Positions 46,932-57,406 of a stretch of 64,000 nt of DNA are shown here, in pieces. The position numbers and the translations under genes were made by a program. The notes under the pieces were generated by a model that was not told where the DNA came from, made no database searches, and saw only the letters and a program-made list of their open reading frames with translations. Position 1 is the first letter of the stretch. Every line of letters begins with the position of its first letter. The stretch comes from Sophora flavescens (taxonomy: Eukaryota > Streptophyta > Magnoliopsida > Fabales > Fabaceae). Where the stretch lies: positions 104,797,923 to 104,861,922 of the forward strand of contig CM061069.1 of the NCBI GenBank assembly GCA_030762895.1. Reading direction: 5' to 3'.

Positions 46932-48763
46932 GATGTAAGAACCATTCAATACATTCAACGATGAGCAGCTTTTATATGTATTCTTATATTATCATTTTAT
47001 TGTCAAATTTCGTTCTATTTGTGGGTCTCATCTTTCTTTTGATTTTAAAAATGATTGAAAAGTTTAATGTAGATTCAGATATGCATTAAAAAGATAAGAT
47101 AATTAGGATAAGAGTCAAATATTTTTATTTATGTGATAATTTTTAATTGATTAGTGTATATCAATTAAATCCAAAAGGTTGCTGAAAAGTTTTATTCTCA
47201 AATATTTTTTTTATGGTTTTGAATGATTTTTTATCCTATATTAAACATGAGAAACTTATAACTTAACTTATATTCCCTCACTTTATTAAAAGTATTAAAA
47301 TATATCTCATATCAACTGCATGTGTTTCCTTTAAATTTTATTCCTTTTGTAAATGAACACTTTTAATTTTAAGTTTGTCTAAATTAATTCTCAAGCTCTC
47401 ATTATTAATTTATAATTGATCTTTCTTTTAACTCAAATAAATCTAACTATTCATTTTTGTTATATACAAATCGTTCATTATATTATTTTTTTAAACAAAG
47501 TAAACAAAACAGAGAAGGTTTCTCTTCCAAAGAGATTAACAGAGGTGTATTCAATTAACATTTTAAAAGATTTTAAAAAATTAGTTTGGGATAAATAAGT
47601 CATGTGGTATTCAATTAAGGTCACATTTGGATAACATAGATTAGACCTTATTAGAGTTTCTCTATTTATATAAATGCTTTTGTGTGAAAAAATAGTATTT
47701 GGATAAGTTTAAATAATTAAGTAACTTATTAACCTCCAAAAATTAATTTTTACTTATTTTACGAAGCCAATCTTTTTAGTTTCTTAAAAAAGCATTGTGT
47801 GAAAGATATTTTTTAACATGATCAAAAAGCTATTTTACTCATTTATGAGACAATTATATTCCCATCATAATTTGAAACTCCGTGAAAACTAAATCTTTCA
47901 TCTCTCATCTCTAAATTTCTCGACTTTATAGATTTTAAAAGTGTTTCTTTAAGTATGTATCCAAAGTCCAAACACATAATTTAAAATTTTTGCTTATAAA
48001 GAAAAAAACTTAATTTAAAAGGAGTCTATGACATAAAACATTATTATATAAGCGTTTAAATAAGTTGTTAATTCAAATGAGATCTAAAACTTTTAAAAAA
48101 TCTAAAGAAGTATTGTGATATTTGATCATGATTTTATTTTGACTTGAGAATTATTATGATTTATTAAAGAGCTTTAAATAAGTAATAAAAAGCCTTTTGG
48201 TGTTTAAAAAACTTGCCGATTTCGATGGATATGGAATTTATGTGAATTTTAGTGAGAAATATGAACATCAAACCCATCTGAAAATCACGGCATAGCCTAT
48301 CTCTTTCTGAATCCTTTTTCATTCTCATAGGAAACTTGCTGTTAACAACACACGTACGCTTTGTGTGGATCACTGCGGATTATACATTACAATACCTTCC
48401 AAACTATTGAAAAGTGTTTTTAAAAAATGGCTTTGAAGTGCATAACTTGGCTCTTGTTTGAGAAACAAATTGGGGAAAACCTATTATGCAATAGGACATA
48501 ATAACATGAGGCAGCACAGAAGTGGCAATGCTACAAAGAATAAGTGCTTGTTGGAGCAAAGTTTTCCTATGACGAGATTCGTCTTCTGCTTTCCAACCAT
48601 TATGCCAACCATTATCACAAGATTATATCACACCCTATATATTGAACAATAGCATTAGCACTTTAATAAAGTGTCACAAAAGCCGCAGGACTTTGCATTA
48701 AGGTAGAAGAATTGCCTTAGGACTTGCCTGATCACCATCACTTTGTCTTGTTGACCCTCTCTT
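46932..48763. other. AT-rich intergenic region, no gene seen
   Basis: No credible ORF, RNA gene or repeat pair. The right end, about 48400-48763, would be the 3' flank of the XH-type exon. Confidence 0.5.
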
Positions 48764-48943
48764 TTAAGTAAGCAATGCTTTACGTCCAATTCTGAAGTTC
48801 CAGAGCTCAGGTATCACAGATCTCCCTTCATTTGAATTGTATTCAATCATCTCCTTCAAAGCTGTCACCACAGCAGCATATGTCTCCTCTCCCAGTTCTG
48901 TCTTTAAACTTAACAATTTCTGGTCTTCTCCTTCAATTACTAT
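48764..48943 (-). pseudogene. Orphan last exon of an XH-domain (IDN2/FDM-like) protein
   Basis: A strong splice acceptor (TTTTTTTGCAG, ending at 48944) precedes an exon whose peptide contains LKTELGEETYAAVVTALKEM and then YNSNEGRSVIPELWNFRIGRKA. This is the conserved end of the XH domain found in IDN2 and FDM proteins, which act with double-stranded RNA in RNA-directed DNA methylation. The stop comes directly after GRKALLT, earlier than is usual; a shifted frame would continue a few residues with LKERVNKTK, so a small frameshift is likely. No upstream exon (XS, coiled coil) was found; retrotransposon D lies 81 bp upstream. It is either a gene split by D or a fragment. Confidence 0.6.
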
Positions 48944-49023
48944 CTGCAAAAAAAGACATCAAATAGCATATAAAGATTACAATAAACTCTCTTTGAGTTC
49001 ACCTATCAATCTTAAATGTAATC

Positions 49024-49726
49024 AGTTCCTGCCGAGATCCGACTTGTCGGAATCTCGCCGTAGAACGTCAAACCAAGAGTGAACAATGGGGGTTGTTTTA
49101 GATTATGACTTGACAGAATATTGTATTCCGGTCTTACGTATCCCAATGGGAATCAAAGCCAGACGTAGTTCTAGGTTCAACCCTTGGCCATACGGTGATC
49201 TCGATCCCTTAATCTTGTATCCGATGAATACCAACGAGCAAGGACTCTTCAATAGTCTCTTGTTCGAGCTAATTTCTCTAATACGCTTAAGGGAGAGTCA
49301 CCGGGATTCAGTGAAAAGTGAGTCTCCCTCTTGGGCTCTCCTCTTTTTATAATAGGATCCTCATCCCTTTAAGAGATCTGGATATATTTCCTTTAATCTC
49401 TTAAATCTTCTTTGAGATGTGATTTCCTTAATTTAAGGGATATTATCTCTTTTAACCGGATAAGGTTGTGTGAGATAATATCAGGATTGAATAAGATAAT
49501 ATCTTAAATTGATCTCTTAACCGTATAAGGTTATTTGAGATAATATCAGGATTATTAAAGGTAATATCAATATCCTATCCTTAATTTAAGGGATATTATC
49601 TCTTATAACCGGATAAGGTTATTTAAGATAATATCAGGATTAATAATATCGATATTTTATCCTTCCCGCCTTGGTTGGATCGGGTATCCAAGCTCGGTGG
49701 TCGGGTTTTACTCATCGGCCAGTACA
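49024..49726 (-). repeat. 3' LTR of element D (703 bp)
   Basis: Matches 55696-56535 except that it lacks a 137-bp duplication. A TATA box (TATAAAAAGAG, minus strand, 49352-49341) marks the promoter. The antisense ORF at 49086-49352 is conserved in both LTRs only because the LTRs are copies. Confidence 0.85.
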
Positions 49727-50214
49727 CAAGCCCCCTAAGCTTCGAGCTCAACGGAGCGTAGAAGTTTTCATGACGGGAGCCGAGCTTGGCTTTAAAATTA
49801 TCCGAGTTCAGGATTTATTGAGTAAGACTTCTCCCCTTTTTGTCACAGTTCGATGGCCAATCTTCATACATCGGCTAACATTCGAGTTTAGCGGCTTTGG
49901 AAAGTGGGCCTAACAATCCTTTCTTTTGATTTCCCTGGCGGCCGAGCTTGATACCTCGGCCTTACGAGGTTAGAAACTTGGTCTCTTTAGCCTTTCAAGT
50001 TGGCAAGGTAAGTGACCGAGCTTCACACTTCGGTCTATATACATCTTTTACTTTTGTGAACACCTCGGGCGACCGAGCTTCACATTTCAAGTTGTCGAGC
50101 TTTATATTTCGGCCAATTCTTAAGTTCAACGGGCTCGGTGGGCGAGTCTAGTAATCATTTCCCTTTGATTGTTTGAGTTTGGTGATCTAGCTTTATTTCT
50201 CGTCCAAGATTTTA

Positions 50215-50300
50215 GTTTGGTAGGCTCGGTGGCCGAGTTTAATATCTCGACCAGTATATAAGCTCCCCAAGCTTTGAGCTCAGAAGAGCGCAAAAGCTTT
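50215..50300. repeat. Internal copy of the LTR-start/polypurine junction of element D
   Basis: GGCTCGGTGGCCGAGTTTAA, then CCAGTATATAAGCTCCCCAAGC, resembles the LTR end plus PPT at 49690-49745. A weaker PPT-like copy lies at about 50925-50945 (AAGCCCCCCAGGCTCCGAGC). The region 49727-51400 is otherwise non-coding. Confidence 0.5.
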
Positions 50301-51433
50301 ATGAAAGAAGCCTCCCTTGTCCTTAGTGTCGATAAAGTACAGGATTTGCATAGATCCTCTTACTTCGACTAATCAAGCTCGGTGGCCGAGTTTCACATCT
50401 CGGGCAGTAACATGTTCTGAATAGAAGATACTTCAATCTTACCTTTGTTAAGACAAGTTTAGAAGCTAGTAGCTGAGATTCAACTTATCAATGATTCAGA
50501 CTCGAGCTGATCTTTTGGAAAGTCAAGTTCAAACTCGGTCATTAGGAATTTACCTCAGGCTTGTATTTCATCCTTTAATTTTTTATGCTTTCAAGATGCT
50601 TATCTTGAGAGTTTGAACTTGACTCACCTTTTTCCGAATGTAGCTCGGTCTTTCATCCTTTTGAGAGCTCTTAACATTTTCTTCGAGTAGCTCTTAACCC
50701 TTTTCATTTGGTGGATTTTGAAATACCCATTAACTTGAAACTTGACCTTGAATGTCATTGTTTTTGCCGATCTTGAAGGTGTGTCTCAGAATAAACTTTC
50801 CTAATATCTTTTCCAATTTGTATGAGAAAATAGTTTTCATACAAGTTCTTCATAATAACAATCGAGCTGCAGGCTAAGGGATATCCTTTCTCTGTAATTT
50901 CCGAGAATATCCTTCCTTTATCCCCATAAGCCCCCCAGGCTCCGAGCTTGAAATAAGCGAAAGAGCTTAAATGTTAACCCGCATATCGTAACACGCTTTT
51001 TGGTGCCGAGGACTTTGGACTATGATTCGCGGGAGCATTGCTCGGAAATCTGTTTATTGTAGAACCAAGTCTTTCTTGGTTTATCGGCTTACTTGGCCGA
51101 GCACTGCTCGGATTTTTGTGCGGAGCCAAGTCTTACTTGGGATTCCAGCTTACTGGGTCGAACACTACCAGGATTTCTTTCAAATCTTGGGTCTATGATC
51201 TGCTGTGGATATTATCTTGGTGCGAAGGTGTTGTGCTCGGTCTAGGATTTTTAGCGCAAGGGAGGAAGCATTGCTCGACCTCGACATTTTTCAGTGCGTA
51301 GTGCGAGGGGGCATAGCTCGACCTCGGCTTTTTGGGCTTCTGCCTTTTGTTCTTGGCTAGACAATTTTAGCTCGGGCCCTTTAGTGGATTCTCAAGTTAT
51401 TAAGCCAGCATATGCTCGGCTTTTACTAGGATA

Positions 51434-52125
51434 GGACCCTGACGCGAGCATGAAAGCCGTGGCCGCTTATGCTCTCCGAGTTTCCTCCATTACCCGTGTT
51501 TCGAGCCACGAGCTTTCTAATAATGAAAAGCATGAAGGCGGAAGCTTCCCGAACTTTGCCCAATGGGGATGAGCTTGAAAAAGCCGTGGCAAAGTGTGAA
51601 GAACAAGCTCGGCTAATTGGGCAATTGAAAACTCGAAATGTCGAGCTTGAGAAGACCAACTCCTCTCCTTAATCCGATCTCTCTAAAATGAAAGGATTGA
51701 CTTTCAGAGGGCTGCCAAGGCTTTAAAGCTTTCCCTTGACAATCTTCATCAGTTTCTTGCTACTAAGAAAAAGGCTAATTTCAAGCTTCGGTTCGAGTTG
51801 AAGGAAGCTAAAGCCCAAATTATAAGGGAACGCGTTTCTGGGTTCTCGCGTGCTATAAAACAAATCCAGCGCTTTCTTCCTGATTCTGATCATTCGAGAG
51901 CCGGTGTGGACAAGGATTTTAATAAAGATGGCATAATGGTTCCTTTGTCCGAGCTCGATGATGAGGAAGAGGAGAATAGTGAAGAGCAGGCTGGGGGAGA
52001 GGAGGAGAACAGAGGAATTGAAATGGTCGTGCTCGAGCCATCCTCGGTTGCTCTTTCGTAAGCTGAAGACACTATTGGTTCCAACCTTGATGGGGTTTTT
52101 GCTTATGGGAATGCTCATGAGTAAC
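51434..52125 (+). pseudogene. Antisense coiled-coil ORF remnant of element D
   Basis: Antisense to the element. Broken reading frames encode a Leu/Glu/Lys coiled coil (ELEKAVAKCEEQARLIGQLK, then LKEAKAQIIRERVSGFSRAI). After this come a short KQIQRFLPDSD segment and an acidic tail (51798-52061). Some Tat-lineage elements (such as Grande and RIRE2) carry an antisense gene between pol and the 3' LTR with a similar C-terminal part; this looks like a decayed version. At least two frameshifts or stops (around 51670 and 51790). Function unknown. Confidence 0.5.
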
Positions 52126-52479
52126 TCAGAAAATTTTTAAGATATTTTGTACTCTTGGCTATGCCCTATGTACTTTTGCTTTATGAATGATAAAGACTTC
52201 ATACTTATGGTATTTAACCCAGCATTTGGATTTACTCGGTTAACTTTCCTAAGTTTTTACTTGCCTTTTGTGCTTGGCGTTTTAATTTGGCCTTGTGAGC
52301 TTTTTGAGCTCGGCCCTATCGTAGTTAACTATTTCATGTTTTTCTTGCTTACCTTTTTAGGTTCGGCCTTTCGATTTTAGCTTGGTCGGCCACTTCGATC
52401 AGGCATTTCGACTTTAGCTTGGTCGATTTTAGCTCGATCAACCTTTTTAGGTTATTTGTTTACCTTTTTAGGTCCAGTG

Positions 52480-52740
52480 TTTCGACTTTAGCTCGGTCAC
52501 CTTTTTAGGCTCTTGCCTTTTTAGGCCAGGCATTTCGACAACAGCTCGGTCGACTTTAGCTCGGTCACTTTTTTAGGCTCTTGCCTTTTTAGGCCCGGCA
52601 TTTCGACCGCAACTCGGTCGATTTTAGCTCGGTCACCTTTTTAGGCTATTGCCTTTTTAGGTTCGGCGTTTCGATAATAGCTCGGTCGATTTTAGCTCGG
52701 TCACCTTTTTAGGCTTTTGTCTTTTTGTGAGTTAGTATGG
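52480..52740. repeat. Tandem repeat in element D, about 68-bp unit
   Basis: Units of TTTTAGCTCGGTCACC, then TTTTTAGGC, then TTTCGA, about four copies with diverged relatives from 52370. Confidence 0.75.
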
Positions 52741-53269
52741 TGTTTGAGTGCTCGAGCTGATGGAACCTTATTTTCCAAGGGAGATGTTCTCCCCACACTG
52801 TTCCATTTAAATGAAGCTTGAGCTCGATCTCTATGATTTTTATAGAGGGAGTCTAACTCGGCCTCTATGGTTTAAACTTGAGGAGCTTCGACTCGTCTTC
52901 TTCTTAGTCAAATTTTGAGAGGGAGTTTTGGCTCGACCTTTCGGGAGCCGGAGCTGAACCGTGAGTTTTTAGGAAGCCGAAGCTCGACCTTGTGGAAAGG
53001 GAAGCACGGAGCTTCGACCTGTTATTTTCAAGGGAGCCGGAGCTCAACCACTTTGTAGTCGCAAATTTTGTGACTCTGGGAGTGGTATCATCCGAACATC
53101 ACTTTGCTCAAATATATAAATAATATGATATGATGCTACATAACACAACATTAAAGGCGTGGAGCAAAACATATCAATTCATATTAGATTTAAACTAGAT
53201 TTAAAGAACAATATCACCTGAGCGTTTCGCGGCCTCTGATTTAGGCCTTCCCTCAAGCGACTATGGTCG

Positions 53270-53620
53270 AGCTCTCCTAGACCGAGCTGTGCTGGCCGAG
53301 CTCTCTAAGACATCTTCTTCAGCTCTCCAAGACATCTTCTTCAGCTCTCCGAGGCCGAGCTGTAGTGGTCGAGCTCTCTAAGATATCTTCTTCACTCGGA
53401 GGTCGAGCTGTGGTGACCAAGCTCTCTAAGACATCTTCTTCCCTCTGAGGCCGAGCTGTGGTGGCTGAGCTCTCTAAGACATCTTCTTCAGCTCTCCAAG
53501 GCCGAGCTGTGGTGGCCGATCTCTCTAAGACATCTTCAGCTCTCCGAGGCCGAGCTGTGGTGGCCGAGCTCTCTAAGACATCTTCATCTCTCCGAGGTCG
53601 AGCTATGGTGGCCGGAGCTC
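53270..53620. repeat. Tandem repeat in element D, about 50-bp unit
   Basis: Around seven units of GCCGAGCTGTGGTGGCCGAG, then CTCTCTAAGACATCTTC. ORFs within it are artefacts. Confidence 0.85.
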
Positions 53621-54096
53621 AACCGAGTAGTCGGGAGCCGGAGCTCAACCGAGTAGGGAGCCAGAGCTCAACCGATTAGTCAGGAGCCGCAGCTCAACCG
53701 AGTAGTCGGGATCCGGAGCTCAACCGAGTAGTCGGGAACCGGAGCTCAACCGAGTAGTCGGGAGCCAGAGCTCAACCGAGTAGTCGGGAGCTAGAGCTCA
53801 ACTGAGTAGGGAGACGGAGCTCAACCTAGTAGTCGGGATCCGGAGCTCAACCGAGTCAGGAGCCGGAGCTCGAACCAGTAGTCGGGGCTCAACCGAGTAG
53901 TCGGGAGCCGGAGCTCAACCGAGTAGTCGGGAGCCGGAGCTCAACCGAGTAGGGAGCCGGAGCTCAACCTAGTAGTCGGGAGCCGGAGCTCAACCGAGTC
54001 GGGAGTCGGAGCTCGAACCAGTAGTCGGGAGCCGGAGCTCAACCAAGTAGGGAGCCTGAGCTCAACCGAGTAGTCGGGAGCTGGAGCTCAACCGAG
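53610..54096. repeat. Tandem repeat in element D, about 26-bp unit
   Basis: About 18 units of GGAGCTCAACCGAGTAGTCG with GGAGCC spacers and small deletions. Confidence 0.88.
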
Positions 54097-54870
54097 TTGT
54101 TTGCTTGGAAGGAGTCGTTCCTCGACTTACAAGCGAGAGGGCCGTAGCTCGCCTCTCGATTTGAACCTCGAGAGGAATCATTCTTCGACTCCCGAGTTGT
54201 TTGCTTGGAAGGAGTCGCTCCTCGACTTCGAAGCGAGAGGGTCGTAGCTCGCCTCTCGATTTGAACCTCGGGAAGAATCGCTCTTCGACTCCTGAGTTGT
54301 TTACTTGGAAGGAGTCGCTCCTCGACTTCCAAGCGAGAGGGCCGTAGCTCGCCTCTCAATTTGAACCTCGGGAGGAATCGCTCTTCGACTCCCGAGTTGT
54401 TTGCTTGGAAGGAGTCGCTCCTCGACTTCCAAGTGAGAGGGCCGTAGCTCGCCTCTCGATTTGAACCTCGGGAGGAATCGCTCTTCGACTCCCGAGTTGT
54501 TTACTTGGAAGGAGTCACTCCTCGACTTCCAAGCGAGAGGGCCGTAGCTCGCCTCTCGATTTGAACCTCGGGAGGAATCGCTCTTCGACTCCCGAGTTGT
54601 TTGCTTGGAAGGAGTCGTTCCTCGACTTCCAAGCGAGAGGCCCGTAGCTCGCCTCTCGATTTGAACCTCGGGAGGAATCGCTCTTCGACTCCCGAGTTGT
54701 TTACTAGGAAGGAGTCGCTCCTCGACTTCCAAGCGAGAGGGCCGTAGCTTCCCTCTCGATTTGAACCTCGGGAGGAATCGCTCTTCGACTCCCGAGTTGT
54801 TTACTTGGAAGGAGTCGCTCCTCGACTTCCAAGCGAGAGGGGTCGTAGCCCGCCTCTCGGTTTTGTCTTG
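54097..54870. repeat. Exact 100-bp tandem repeat in element D, nearly 8 copies
   Basis: The string TTGTTTGCTTGGAAGGAGTC (or its variant with TTTACTTGG) recurs at 54097, 54197, 54297, 54397, 54497, 54597, 54697 and 54797, so the spacing is exactly 100 bp with almost no indels. Each unit is itself built of short inverted pieces (GAAGGAGTCGCTCCTCGACTTC, GAGAGGG...GCCTCTC). All three minus-strand frames are open because 100 is not a multiple of 3. Confidence 0.93.
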
Positions 54871-55695
54871 ACTCTTTTCTCGGTCAAGCTGGACTTGAGT
54901 CTTTTATTAAGCTTGAGCTCGGATTTTATATCCTTGTTCCGACGTTGTAGGTCGGGTTTGATGGATCCTTTCTTTTATCGAACACTTGGTGTGCACCGAG
55001 AAAACTAAGCATCTCAGGGGCTTCATATTAATGGTGCCTTTGCCACTGCTCTGTATGTTCAACTTTGGAGGAGGCAGCAGCTCCTGGGATTTTGTTGAGC
55101 ATTTGATTTAGGCATTTTCTCAAGTACCTTGTGGTCACAAGTCTGGTGACTCATGTGGGCAGACGAATTATGAACAGTGTTGCCTTATATATTTGTTCTG
55201 AATTGAAGATCGCGCCTCGATCTGTTTAGTCATGTAAGTGATGGTCGAGCTCGGGAAGGCGGCGATGGTTATCATCCTCTCAGCTCTAGCGTGCAAATTG
55301 GTACGACCAGCGACTGGTGGGAGGCCGCGGTGCAGCTCGAAGGCGTCCACGATATCGGATCGGATTTATCCTCCTGGGGTTGAGATCTGGCTCGTGATCT
55401 GGTTTCGTGGACGATCTTGTGTGCGCATCACAAGAATCGTTTCACGCATCACGGCAGCGTTCCGCCCCCCGATCATCAACACATCTAGTGCGCCTTCGCG
55501 TGTAGCAGAGCTGATGCGCGTTTGTCGACGGGGACTGGGTTCGAGCACTACGATGGTTCCGGTAAGCGTGAAAGACATGGCGGCACGATTTTTTCCTTTC
55601 TCGATTAACGGTCAGTGTTCTAGGATAATACGGTGGCTGGTGGAAGAATGGGTGGTCGAGGCAAAGTTTTACCTGGCCCCACGGTGGGCGCCAAA
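54871..55695 (-). other. Leader region of element D, with PBS at its right end
   Basis: PBS TGGCGCCCACCGTGGGG at 55693-55677 (minus). A 70-codon minus-strand ORF at 55366-55578 (MSFTLTGTIVVLEPSPRRQ) has no recognisable domain and may be a relic of a leader or gag start. Confidence 0.5.
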
Positions 55696-56535
55696 TATTC
55701 TTGCAGAGATCCGACTTGCCGGAATCTTGCCGTAGAACGTCAAACCAAGAGTGAATAATGGGAGTTGTTTTAGATTATGGCTTGACAGAATATTGTATTC
55801 CGGTCCTACGTATCCCAATGGGAATCAAAGCCAGACGTAGTTCTAGGTTCAACCCTTGGCCATACGGTGATCTCGATCCCCTAATCTTGTATCCGATGAA
55901 TACCAGCGAGCAAGGACTCTTCAATAGTCTCTTGTTCGAGCTAGTTTCTCTAATACGCTTAAGGGAGAGTCACCGGGATTCTGTGAAAAGTGAGTCTCCC
56001 TCTTGGGCTCTCCTCTTTTTATAATAGGATCCCCATCCCTTTAAGAGATCTGGATATATTTCCTTTTATCTCTTAAATCTTCTTTGAGATGTGATTTATT
56101 TAATTTAAGGGATATTATCTCTTTTAACCGGATAAGGTTGTGTGAGATAATATCAGGATTGATTAAGATAATATCTTAAATTGATCTCTTATATATTTCC
56201 TTTTATCTCTTAAATCTTCTTTGAGATGTGATTTACTTAATTTAAGGGATATTATCTCTTTTAACCGGATAAGGTTGTGTGAGATAATATCAGGATTGAT
56301 TAAGATAATATCTTAAATTGATCTCTTAACCGTATAAAGTTATTTGAGATAATATTAGGATTATTAAAGGTAATATCAATATCCTATCCTTAATTTAAGG
56401 GATATTATCTCTTATAACCGGATAAGGTTATTTAAGATAATATCAGGATTAATAATATCGATATTTTATCCTTCCCGCCTTGGTTGGATCGGGTATCCAA
56501 GCTCGGTGGCCGGGTTTTACTCGTCGGCCAGTACA
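55696..56535 (-). repeat. 5' LTR of element D (840 bp) with 137-bp tandem duplication
   Basis: Same as the 3' LTR, plus a perfect-length tandem duplication (56054-56190 and 56191-56327; 703 + 137 = 840). TATA box TATAAAAAGAG at about 56023-56013 (minus). Confidence 0.88.
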
Positions 56536-56540
56536 TAATC

Positions 56541-57366
56541 AAACTCTTATAGCATTCAATTCTCGGTACTAATCAATTTTTTATGTTGGCATGTTACTAT
56601 GCATTTCTCACATTCAATTTTCAACTTCAGATTACATGCTATGCCATATTTGCAAGTGTATTATGTTTGTAGTACTGTAACAAACTTTCTGATTTAATTT
56701 GGAGATATACCTAAATAAGAAATTCTTATGTAATCTCTAATGGTGCAACTTATTAAAGTTTCTTAACTCCTCCTTTTATGAGCTTCACCATGCCACATTA
56801 TAGGTATAGCAACTATCAACTCTATTGTTGCAAATCATAAAAAATAGAATACTTCTATAAAAACCGGTTGCTTCTATAAGCAATGATGCTTATATATAGT
56901 GCTATCATGCAAGAACTGGTTTTTATTTCCTTGAGCCATTGGAGATACTCTCATGTGTTCTAAAATTGTTGTATACCGAAGAAGCACCAACACTCTTCTT
57001 GGCAGCGGTGTCCGACATGCATGCGACACTTTATCTAGGACACGTGTTTGACACTTCTTGTCAGGTATTCGATTTAAAAATTATTATTTGTTGGCTTGAT
57101 ACTTAACAGATACTTTTACCTGACTGAACACCTAAAGGACATGACTGATCACCAAAACTTTTTAAAAAAAAAAAATACTTCTTCAAAAAATAAATTAAAT
57201 TAAAATTTAAAAATAATAAATGATAAATGAGAAGGAGTTAAAAGTGTCTCATATACACTTCTTCCCTCCCCTATTTTTTCGTCTTCTTCACATTTCTTTC
57301 TTAACCTATATTCTCCCTCCTCTTTCATGTCATGGCTAAAGATTTTATATTGATGTCTTAGTATTA
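56541..57366. other. AT-rich flank of element D, no gene seen
   Basis: No coding exon continuing the XH gene could be recognised. 57000-57070 (GTGTCCGACATGCATGCGAC) is reminiscent of a dispersed plant repeat. Confidence 0.4.
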
Positions 57367-57406
57367 CTAGAGTTGCTTACCCGTGCTCAACGCACGGGTA
57401 CAGTTT
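57367..57406 (-). mobile_element. Helitron-like 3' terminus
   Basis: Minus strand reads hairpin ACCCGTGC-GTTGA-GCACGGGT, then 8 nt, then CTAG followed by T. A GC hairpin shortly before CTRR inserted at A|T is the Helitron 3' signature. The 5' TC end and a Rep/helicase were not found, so the element is non-autonomous or truncated and extends an unknown distance to the right. Confidence 0.45.

Larger units (their letters stand above)
49024..56535 (-). mobile_element. Non-autonomous Tat-like gypsy retrotransposon (element D)
   Basis: Flanked by the pentanucleotide TAATC on both sides (49019-49023 and 56536-56540). LTRs 49024-49726 and 55696-56535; the minus-strand LTR starts TGTACTGGCCGA. The PBS begins TGGCGCCCACC (55693 leftward) and the polypurine tract AGGGGGCTTG lies at the left LTR. 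Between them are about 6 kb with no gag-pol; instead there are an antisense coiled-coil ORF remnant and tandem repeats. PBS type, LTR start and antisense ORF together point to the Tat lineage (inference). GC content is visibly higher than in the surroundings. Confidence 0.82.

Noticed and set aside
49086..49352. 88-aa ORF repeated at 55758-56024, apparently a conserved gene pair
   Set aside because: Both lie at the same place in the two LTRs of element D, antisense to its transcript; conservation is due to LTR duplication.
54039..54732. Overlapping minus-strand ORFs with repeated EERLLPSKQLGSRRA-like peptides
   Set aside because: They arise because a 100-bp repeat without stops is read through all three frames; there is no start or codon evidence for a protein.
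53610..54870. Regularly spaced short repeats resembling a CRISPR array
   Set aside because: Units are directly tandem with no unique spacers, and the sequence is plant nuclear DNA inside a retrotransposon.
55238..55735. 165-aa plus-strand ORF in the leader of element D
   Set aside because: Runs across the PBS into the LTR on the antisense strand; no domain, so probably a GC-rich chance ORF.
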